Assembly (NCBI GenBank): GCA_023398955.1
Contig: JAEWRL010000177.1
Location: 76,713 to 140,712 of the forward strand
Length of the DNA: 64,000 nt
Reading direction: 5' to 3'
DNA from: Pseudomonadota bacterium
GTDB lineage: Bacteria; Myxococcota_A; Polyangia; Polyangiales; Polyangiaceae
The position numbers and the translations under genes are program-made. Below the pieces are notes generated by a model. That model ran no database searches. It was given only the letters and a program-made list of their open reading frames with translations, and was not told where the DNA came from. The stretch's first letter is position 1, and the number at the start of each line of letters is the position of its first letter. This document shows, in pieces, positions 35,062 to 41,594 of this stretch.

Positions 35062-36093
35062 ATGCGCCGCGTCTCCATAGCGAAACCCGGCGGTTACGAC
35101 CGCCTTCAGATTATCGAGGAGCCAACACCATCGCCAAGAGCGGGCCAGGTGCTCGTGGAGACAGCAGCCGTCGGGGTGAACTACGCTGATTGCATCGTCC
35201 GCATGGGCCTCTACTCGTCCGGAAAGAAGTACATCGGTTGGCCCATCACTCCCGGTTTCGAGTTCGCGGGGCGTGTGGCCTCCGTTGGGGAAGGGGTCTC
35301 TGACTGGCGTCAAGGTGACGAAGTCCTGGGGTTGACGCTCTTCGGGGGCTACTCCAGTCACGTCGTCGTTCCGAGCCATCAGCTCTTCCGCAAGCCTGCT
35401 GGGTGGAGCATGGTTCGTGCCGCCTGTTTCCCGACGGTTCACCTGACCGCTTGGTATGCGCTCTGCGAGATTGGCAAGCCCCGGCGCGGGCAGCGCGTTC
35501 TGATCCACAGCGCGGCTGGAGGGGTGGGGACTGCGGCGCTCGGGATCTGCAGGCACCTCGAGATGGAAGCAGTGGGGGTCGTTGGGTCCGCGCACAAGGT
35601 TGAAGTAGCCCGCGCCGCGGGCGCCGCAGCTGTCATCGACAAGAGCACGGAGGCACTCTGGGAGGCGGCGCGCACACATGCTCCGCGGGGCTACGACATC
35701 GTGCTCGAATCGAGCGGTGTCGAGACGATACGTGGGAGCTATCGCGCACTGCGTCCCACTGGCAGGCTCGTCGTCTTTGGACTCTCCACGATGCTACCGC
35801 GGGGGGGGAAGCGAGTTAGCCGCTGGAAGTTGCTGATCCATTTCCTTAGGATGCCCCGCTTCAATCCAGTCTTCATGGTGGACAGCAACAAGACGGTTGC
35901 CGCCTTCAACCTGTCGTATTTGATCGAAGAGCAGGAGCTTCTCGGCGAAGCGATGGACCAGCTCTTGGGATGGGCGGCCCATGGCAGTCTCGTCGAGCCG
36001 ACCATCGCGACCTACGCATTGGAGGATGTCGGCAGGGCCCAGGCCGATCTAGAGAGTGGGAGTACCGTGGGCAAGCTCGTGCTCATTCCTTGA
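35062..36093 (+). CDS. Zinc-free MDR oxidoreductase, VAT-1/quinone-reductase-like
   Basis: 343 codons. It is a medium-chain dehydrogenase/reductase with a GroES-like N-terminal half (GYDRLQIIEEPTPSPRAGQV, NYADCIVRMGLY, PGFEFAGRVASVGEGV) and a Rossmann half with HSAAGGVGTAALGICRH. The catalytic-zinc Cys/His set of alcohol dehydrogenases is absent. The closest branch in memory is the VAT-1/quinone oxidoreductase group. Substrate unknown. It follows ahcY by ~117 bp, past a hairpin, and is therefore probably a separate unit. Confidence 0.85.
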   Translation: MRRVSIAKPGGYDRLQIIEEPTPSPRAGQVLVETAAVGVNYADCIVRMGLYSSGKKYIGWPITPGFEFAGRVASVGEGVSDWRQGDEVLGLTLFGGYSSHVVVPSHQLFRKPAGWSMVRAACFPTVHLTAWYALCEIGKPRRGQRVLIHSAAGGVGTAALGICRHLEMEAVGVVGSAHKVEVARAAGAAAVIDKSTEALWEAARTHAPRGYDIVLESSGVETIRGSYRALRPTGRLVVFGLSTMLPRGGKRVSRWKLLIHFLRMPRFNPVFMVDSNKTVAAFNLSYLIEEQELLGEAMDQLLGWAAHGSLVEPTIATYALEDVGRAQADLESGSTVGKLVLIP

Positions 36094-36162
36094 TGTCAAT
36101 GAAAGCCGCCGCAGGCGTCGAGGCCTTGCCGGGACCGCGATGGGCGGACTATTCTCAACGCC

Positions 36163-36663
36163 ATGGTCAATCAGCACGAGCCGCCCCGAGGCGGGAACAA
36201 CCCTCCTGGATACGGCGCAGGTGATGGGAATGCCGGTTGGGATCCTGCCGCTCACGGATCGGTGACGTCGGGCGGTGGTCCGCTCGCTCCACATGAACGT
36301 CAGAATGCCTTCCCGATGGAAGATGTGGAACCGGGCAAGGTGCTGGCGGTACTGGGCTATCTCATCTCGCCAATTTGGATTGTCCCGCTGATAACGCGCG
36401 ACAACGCGTTTGCCTTGTTCCACGCCAAGCAGGCACTCGTACTGGCGGTCGTGGCAGTGGTACTCTCGGTCCCCATTGCCATCATCGCGGCCATTACGTG
36501 CGGGGTTGGTGCGGTACTATATTTGCCTCTCGTCTACCCGTGGCTGATGGGCCTCATGGCCGCAATCCAGGGGCATTACCGTCCTATGCCGTGGATTGGC
36601 CAATTTGCGGAGCGCTACTTAGGCGGATTGCAGCCGGATCAGCGGCAAGGGGTCAATCGCTGA
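36163..36663 (+). CDS. DUF4870-type membrane protein
   Basis: 166 codons. A ~50-residue Gly/Pro-rich N-terminus precedes GKVLAVLGYLISPIWIVPLI, a short loop with the FHAKQAL motif, and two further transmembrane helices (LVLAVVAVVLSVPIAIIAAI; AVLYLPLVYPWLMGLMAAIQ). That arrangement is typical of DUF4870/Tic20-like small membrane proteins. Function unknown. It ends at a strong hairpin and is convergent with pfk. Confidence 0.75.
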   Translation: MVNQHEPPRGGNNPPGYGAGDGNAGWDPAAHGSVTSGGGPLAPHERQNAFPMEDVEPGKVLAVLGYLISPIWIVPLITRDNAFALFHAKQALVLAVVAVVLSVPIAIIAAITCGVGAVLYLPLVYPWLMGLMAAIQGHYRPMPWIGQFAERYLGGLQPDQRQGVNR

Positions 36664-36677
36664 GGCTCCAAGCCTCG

Positions 36678-36710
36678 CTCCCTCGGGTGGCGGCTCAGAC
36701 GCCGAGGGAG
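36678..36710. terminator. Bidirectional hairpin between the DUF4870 gene and pfk
   Basis: CTCCCTCGG (36678-36686) pairs with CCGAGGGAG (36702-36710) around a 15-nt loop that contains the pfk stop codon. A smaller hairpin GAGGC/GCCTC lies at 36662-36677. Position between convergent genes suggests a shared terminator, though T runs are short. Confidence 0.55.
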
Positions 36711-37825
36711 GTCTCGACCAACCGTGCGGTCTCGAGCAGAGGATGGTCGGCGGGGACCGTTCGCTTGATACCAGCCACGCGCTCGAGCGGCACTGCGATG
36801 CAGTCGGCTCCTTGCACACCCACCATGACATCGTACACCCCTGCTGCCAGCAGCGAGCTCGCCATCGTGCCGAGGCGTGTGCAGAGTAGCCGGTCGAAGG
36901 GAGTCGGTTCGCCGCCGCGCTGAACGTGACCGAGCGATGTCACTCGAGCTTCGACGTTCGTGACCCTCTGCAGCTGCCGCGCGATGCGACTCGCCACCGG
37001 TTCCTGCACGAGATGGACTTCCTCACCGTCCTCCTCGTTGAGCATCACAGGTGCGGCGGCCTCCACCGTTTGGTCCTTCTTCTTCGCTTTCTTGTGGTTG
37101 GTACTCTTCACGGACCGAGCTCCTTCCGCGACGGCCACGATACTGAACCGCTTGCCGCGTTGCCTCCGCTCCATCAGGTGGCGCGACACGACTTCCAGGT
37201 CGTATGGAATCTCCGGGATCAGGATGACGTCAGCGCCCCCGGCAATGCCTGCACCAAGGGCCAGCCAGCCCGCGTCATGGCCCATGATCTCGCAGACGAT
37301 GATTCGATGGTGGCTCGTCGCCGTCGTGTGTAGGCGATCGATGGCCTGCGTGGCGATGTACATCGCCGAGTCGTAGCCGAAGGATACGTCGGTCCCGGCG
37401 ATGTCATTATCAATGGTCTTGGGGAGGGTTATTATTGGTATGTCGCTGGTTTGCCGTAGCCGCAGCGCGTTCTTCTGAGTGCCATTGCCGCCAAGGCACA
37501 CCAGGCAGTCGATGCTCATGCGGTGCATATTCGCAACCGCTACCCCAGTCATATCCATGACCTTGCCGCCCATGTTCATCTTGTGAGGCTTGTCACGCGT
37601 CGTGCCAAGGAGCGTCCCTCCCTGCGTCAGCAGCCCGCTGGTAGTCATCGGGGAGAGGGGAATCGTGCGGTTCTCCACCAACCCGCGAAATCCGTCCTGG
37701 ATGCCGATGACCTTCATCCCGTAGTGAAGGGCTGCCTTGGCCACGCCACGGATGCAGGCATTGAGACCGGGGCAGTCCCCCCCCGCCGTGAGAATGCCGA
37801 TCGCCTTGGTCTTCGTCTCCGCCAT
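36695..37825 (-). CDS. 6-Phosphofructokinase (mixed-substrate type)
   Basis: 376 codons with AGGTG just before the ATG. It phosphorylates fructose 6-phosphate, using ATP or pyrophosphate. The nucleotide loop is GILTAGGDCPGLNACIR. The donor-specificity motif reads GGNGTQKNA, with Gly at the ATP-type position but Asn where the Mg-binding Asp usually stands. The active-site loop is PKTIDNDIAGTD, with Lys where E. coli PfkA has Gly; Lys there is usual in pyrophosphate-using forms. IMGHDAGWLA is the substrate region. The mixed signature fits the group III family, whose donors vary, so donor use cannot be read from sequence. An inserted Lys-rich, acidic loop (KKAKKKDQTVE...EEDGEE) near residue 250 is unusual. 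Confidence 0.93.
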   Translation of the reverse strand: MAETKTKAIGILTAGGDCPGLNACIRGVAKAALHYGMKVIGIQDGFRGLVENRTIPLSPMTTSGLLTQGGTLLGTTRDKPHKMNMGGKVMDMTGVAVANMHRMSIDCLVCLGGNGTQKNALRLRQTSDIPIITLPKTIDNDIAGTDVSFGYDSAMYIATQAIDRLHTTATSHHRIIVCEIMGHDAGWLALGAGIAGGADVILIPEIPYDLEVVSRHLMERRQRGKRFSIVAVAEGARSVKSTNHKKAKKKDQTVEAAAPVMLNEEDGEEVHLVQEPVASRIARQLQRVTNVEARVTSLGHVQRGGEPTPFDRLLCTRLGTMASSLLAAGVYDVMVGVQGADCIAVPLERVAGIKRTVPADHPLLETARLVETSLGV

Positions 37826-37830
37826 GACAC

Positions 37831-38106
37831 CTAGCTAACTCCAAATTGGGTTGTGAGTCCATTGGCTGACGATGAACCCTCATCGTCCGGGGGAGGCTGA
37901 GCGTCTCGTTCGCGCCGCGGTGGTCGCAAGTACTGTGGCAGCTCCGGATGGCGCTGGGTGGTCGTGCCGAGGCTGCACAGTACGTCCGCCTTGGTGAAGG
38001 GCTCACTCGCTCGCGCCCGTCCTGCCCCGCGCCGACCCGCGCTGAGAGCACGTCGCGCTTGTACGTAGGTGAGTGCCGCGACCGCGGCGAGCACCACACC
38101 GACCAA
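37831..38106 (-). CDS. Possible small membrane protein upstream of pfk
   Basis: About 91 codons from a TTG; the stop ends 5 bp before the pfk start, a spacing seen in coupled genes. It has one hydrophobic segment at the N-terminus (LVGVVLAAVAALTYV), then a basic region (RRALSAGRRGAGRARA) and an acidic, polar tail. No RBS is visible for the TTG and there is no recognised domain. It is listed because of the tight junction with pfk; it may instead be untranslated leader. Confidence 0.35.
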   Translation of the reverse strand: MVGVVLAAVAALTYVQARRALSAGRRGAGRARASEPFTKADVLCSLGTTTQRHPELPQYLRPPRRERDAQPPPDDEGSSSANGLTTQFGVS

Positions 38107-38478
38107 TCGGAGTACGAAGAGTCAGGGAGAGAAGTCCTGCCGAGGTGTGCTAACGTCTTGCCCCGGCTGACTAGCCGCGAGCCGTCTTTTTGGGCCACTG
38201 GAAGGGCCCGGCCCCGCCTCCGGTCCAAATGACGTATTCCCGGTGAACGGGTGCAGAGCATGCGGGTACTAGGCAGCGTTTTCCGCCCCAGCTCATCGAC
38301 AGAGGCCCAGGCCGTCCCGCGCCCGACGTCGAATGTGCTATGTCGCTCCAGGTTTCGGGACCAGAAACGCAGAGACTAGCTTGAACAGCGAGGGCCCGCG
38401 CCGCCAGGTGGCAAGCAGGGTCGCAGGGCCAGCGCAGGATGCTACTGGCGCCGAGGGGCGCCCAAAGAGAGTGTTCCC
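38107..38478. other. Intergenic region upstream of exbB
   Basis: About 370 bp between the divergent small gene and exbB. It should hold the promoter of the Ton operon. I do not see a Fur-type AT-rich inverted repeat, a riboswitch or any supported ORF. Confidence 0.4.
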
Positions 38479-39138
38479 ATGTCCAATCAGTATAGTTCGA
38501 TCGTCAAGACCCTTCTGGGTTTGCCCATTTTCCATTCGGAGTGGGTGCTCTACTTGCTCCTCGGGTTGTCCCTCCTCTCCATCGCCGTCATGGTGGAGCG
38601 CTGGTTCTTCTATCATCGGCGCACCATCGACATCGATACCGTGCAGCACGAGTTCTCGAAGGCACTGGACGACGGCGACTTCGAGCGAGCCGCCAAGACC
38701 CTTTCCAAGTACGATGTCTTGGAGACCCGCGTGGTGCTAGAGGGGCTCAAGGCCTACGAAAAGGGGCCTGAATCCGTCGAAGACCTCATCGCCGGTCGTC
38801 TCGGTCGTGAGCGGGCCGTCTATGAGCGGCGACTTGGCTTCCTGGCCACATTGGCCAGCAACGCGCCCTACATCGGCCTCTTCGGGACGGTGCTTGGGAT
38901 CGTGCGAAGCTTCCGTGACCTCGCCGACAACATGGCGGAGGCCAGCTCTGCCGTCATGGCGGGCATCGCCGAGGCTTTGATCGCTACCGCTGTCGGTCTC
39001 GTCGTCGCAATCCCGGCAGTCATTGCCTACAACGTGTTCAAGGCACGAGTGACGACGGCGGTCACCGACTGTCAAGCGCTGGCGCGTGTGCTCCTCGCGC
39101 AGCTGAAGGCCGACAACCTGGGTACGCAGGAAGGCTGA
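38479..39138 (+). CDS. exbB: ExbB/TolQ-family proton channel subunit
   Basis: 219 codons. ExbB with ExbD converts the proton motive force into TonB movement. Three transmembrane helices are visible: VLYLLLGLSLLSIAVMVERW near the N-terminus, and the paired helices after the cytoplasmic loop (LATLASNAPYIGLFGTVLGI and ALIATAVGLVVAIPAVIAYN). LFGTVLGIVRSF with the Thr/Gly-rich pore lining is typical. It starts an operon with exbD (5 bp gap) and tonB (ATGA overlap). TolQ and ExbB are hard to tell apart, but the tonB neighbour supports ExbB. Confidence 0.93.
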   Translation: MSNQYSSIVKTLLGLPIFHSEWVLYLLLGLSLLSIAVMVERWFFYHRRTIDIDTVQHEFSKALDDGDFERAAKTLSKYDVLETRVVLEGLKAYEKGPESVEDLIAGRLGRERAVYERRLGFLATLASNAPYIGLFGTVLGIVRSFRDLADNMAEASSAVMAGIAEALIATAVGLVVAIPAVIAYNVFKARVTTAVTDCQALARVLLAQLKADNLGTQEG

Positions 39139-39143
39139 TTGCC

Positions 39144-39590
39144 GTGGCGAAGCTCGAGGATCCCGCGAAGAACGACGAAGGCTTGCTTGCCTCGATCAAC
39201 ATCGTCCCATTTGTAGACATCGTGCTCGTATTGCTGGTCATCTTCATGCTCACGTCTGCGGCCATCGTGAAGGCGAGCTTGAAGGTGGAGCTTCCTCGTG
39301 CTGCCAGCGGTGGCGCCAAGGTTCAAAGCACGATCAACTTGGTGCTCACTAAGCAAAACGAGCTCTTCGTGAATGGAAATAGGGTTTCCAACATGCAAGA
39401 CGCGGCTGCCATCGTGAAGCAAGAGGTCGCAAAAGATCCGAAGACGCAGGCCGTGATTGCTGGCGACAAGGGCGTCGTCTATGGCAAGGTCATCGATCTC
39501 GTCGACATGGTCAAACAGAACGGTGTGACTGCTTTCGCCCTGGACATCGAGCGCAAGGCCAGCACCCTCGGAACGGGTGACCCCCCATGA
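39144..39590 (+). CDS. exbD: ExbD/TolR-family proton channel subunit
   Basis: 148 codons from a GTG. The single N-terminal transmembrane helix carries the functional Asp in NIVPFVDIVLVLLVIFML. The periplasmic domain follows (LPRAASGGAKVQSTINLVLT ... VYGKVIDLVDMVKQNG), the usual ExbD/TolR fold. It makes the proton path with ExbB and contacts TonB. The gene overlaps tonB by four bases, which favours coupled translation. Confidence 0.93.
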   Translation: MAKLEDPAKNDEGLLASINIVPFVDIVLVLLVIFMLTSAAIVKASLKVELPRAASGGAKVQSTINLVLTKQNELFVNGNRVSNMQDAAAIVKQEVAKDPKTQAVIAGDKGVVYGKVIDLVDMVKQNGVTAFALDIERKASTLGTGDPP

Positions 39591-40576
39591 ACCCTTCTGC
39601 GCAAGCGAGCAGCGCCGAAGCGGCGCGGCGCGCGCGCAGCGTCTCGGGCTACGTCGCCCGCCGTGGCTCGTTGGCGGGCCGCAGGAGGCGCTCCCGCGGT
39701 GCCGCGCGAAGTCGCGTCAAGGCATATACGAAGCGGCCCCTCACTCCTGAACAGCGCCTGCGGGAGACTCCGCGACGGCGCTCCTTGGGTGGGCGCGTCG
39801 CCGCGGCGGTGGCTGCCGTCCTCGGTTCGGCGGCGGCGCATCTGGCCATCCTGGCCATTGGGGTCGTCACGGCAGCCCTCGCGGTCGACACAGGAGCGTC
39901 CGAGGTGGATCGGGTCACGATTCAGGTGCGCGAGCATCAGAAGCCCGAGCCCAAACCCGAGCCCAAACCCCAGGAAGCCGAGCCGATCGAGGCGGTTCCA
40001 GTGCAAAGGGCTGCGCCGCAAAAGGTCGAGCCGGAGCCCTCCAAGGAGCAGCCCGATGAGCCCCCGAAGTCCGCGCCGCTGCGTGTCGTGGGCATCAGTC
40101 TCGAGTCGACGGTGGAAGGGTCAGGGGGGCCTGCTTTCGCGGTCGGTAGTACTCGGATGGGCGAGACCGCAGAACGGGCAGCAAACCCGAACGACAAAGA
40201 GGAGCCTCGCGCAGAGTCTGCCGTCAGCCCCGACGCACAGCCCACGCGCCCCGCGGCGCAAAGCAACCGCGTCGCATCCCGCATCCCAACGGCCAAGGTC
40301 GAGATGAGGATGCCCAAGCGCAAACGCTCCCTGGAGCCTCCCTACCCGGCCACCCTCAAGAGCCAGGGCGTCGAAGCGGACGTTACGGTGATGGTGACGA
40401 TCGACGAAGCGGGCAGGGTGACGAGCGTCAAGCTCATCGCGCCCTCCCCGTATCCCGAGTTCAACGAGGCGGCCCGAGCGACGGCCCTCGCGCAAGAGTA
40501 TGAGCCAGCTTTGCGGGACGGGACTCCAGTGCCGTACACGCTCACCTATCGGTATCGGTTCCGAGTCAAGGACTGA
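39587..40576 (+). CDS. tonB: TonB energy transducer
   Basis: 329 codons. TonB carries energy from ExbBD across the periplasm to outer-membrane receptors. The N-terminal ~70 residues are strongly basic (RRARSVSGYVARRGSLAGRR), much longer than the usual few residues before the transmembrane helix (RVAAAVAAVLGSAAAHLAILAI, ~residues 70-91). A Pro/Glu/Lys linker with KPEPKPEPKPQ follows, then the C-terminal domain (PYPATLKSQGVEADVTVMVT ... EPALRDGTPVPYTLTYRYRF). The signature YRYRF is present. The basic cytoplasmic tail is an oddity. Starts at the ATGA overlap. Confidence 0.92.
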   Translation: MNPSAQASSAEAARRARSVSGYVARRGSLAGRRRRSRGAARSRVKAYTKRPLTPEQRLRETPRRRSLGGRVAAAVAAVLGSAAAHLAILAIGVVTAALAVDTGASEVDRVTIQVREHQKPEPKPEPKPQEAEPIEAVPVQRAAPQKVEPEPSKEQPDEPPKSAPLRVVGISLESTVEGSGGPAFAVGSTRMGETAERAANPNDKEEPRAESAVSPDAQPTRPAAQSNRVASRIPTAKVEMRMPKRKRSLEPPYPATLKSQGVEADVTVMVTIDEAGRVTSVKLIAPSPYPEFNEAARATALAQEYEPALRDGTPVPYTLTYRYRFRVKD

Positions 40577-40655
40577 CACTTCGTGGGGCCGCAGAGGGTG
40601 CTTTCGCTCTCGACCCGGCTCTGGTATGAACCGCCCCCTATTGTATCGAGGAGTG

Positions 40656-41594
40656 ATGAAACGTATCGACCTTCGTTGGGCAGCGACGCTGGCGCTGAGC
40701 ACGGCGCTCGGCGGCTGTGGGGGAGAGGAATTCGATCCCTTTGGCCGTCTGACGTCGTTGCGCGTCCTCGCCATCCAGAGCGAGCCCGTATCGCCGGGGC
40801 CCGGAGAGACAACCACTCTGATGCCATCGCTCTACATACCGGGTTCGCACAGCGAGCCTACCTTCAGCTGGAGTTGGTGTCCGGTGCCTGGCAGCAGTTA
40901 CGATGGATATCCCTGTGAGTTCGACGAGGAGAGCCTCGGTGCACTTACTGGCATGATGGACATCCCTCCGCTCGACCTAGGGGAAGGTGAGACGGCAACA
41001 CTCCGGAACCCGATGGCCTCGGATCTGCTCCCGGAGCTCTGCGCAACATCCTCGGGTGGCCCGGAGGCATTCTCGTGCGATGAGGACTGGCCTGTGCAGG
41101 TGAAGCTGACGGTCGCGACAGACGAGGACGAGGTCGTAGCCGTCCGTACGCTCTACCTCCCCTTCGAGCCGCCCCAAGAGGTGAATACCAATCCGACGTT
41201 GGAAGGTCTGGAGGTGAGGCTGAATGGGGAATGGGTCGACGTCACGGAGGAGTTCGATACGCCATTGCCTCGTGATGAGGCCACGAAGCTTCGGGCAAAG
41301 GTGTCGGAGGATCAGGCGCAACGCTATGAAACCAGGAGCGCGGACGGAGGGAGTGCCCGGGAGCGAGAACGGCTCACCATCAGTTGGTTCGTCGAGACCG
41401 GGACGACCAAGTTCGAGCGCACGGGATTCATCGATGGCACGACGACGATCGCGACCTTGGCGAATAACGAGTGGGTCCCTGAGCGCCACGAAGACTACCC
41501 CGAGGACACGGCCGAGATCCTCCTCGTGATTCGCGACAACCGCGAGGGCGTGAGCTGGCAGCGCTTCTCTGTGCGCCTGGCGGAGGAACCATGA
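40656..41594 (+). CDS. Lipoprotein encoded between tonB and its receptor
   Basis: 312 codons from the ATG at 40656 (an ATG at 40626 gives an alternative signal; a GAGGAG sits closely before 40656). The signal ends TALGGC, so it is lipidated. The mature part is acidic and beta-strand-rich with few features (SEPTFSWSWCPVPGS; LPFEPPQEVNTNPTLEGLEV; FVETGTTKFERTGFI). It overlaps the receptor gene by four bases (ATGA). By position it could be an auxiliary surface or periplasmic partner of the receptor, but it is not SusD-like and I do not recognise it. Confidence 0.8.
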   Translation: MKRIDLRWAATLALSTALGGCGGEEFDPFGRLTSLRVLAIQSEPVSPGPGETTTLMPSLYIPGSHSEPTFSWSWCPVPGSSYDGYPCEFDEESLGALTGMMDIPPLDLGEGETATLRNPMASDLLPELCATSSGGPEAFSCDEDWPVQVKLTVATDEDEVVAVRTLYLPFEPPQEVNTNPTLEGLEVRLNGEWVDVTEEFDTPLPRDEATKLRAKVSEDQAQRYETRSADGGSARERERLTISWFVETGTTKFERTGFIDGTTTIATLANNEWVPERHEDYPEDTAEILLVIRDNREGVSWQRFSVRLAEEP

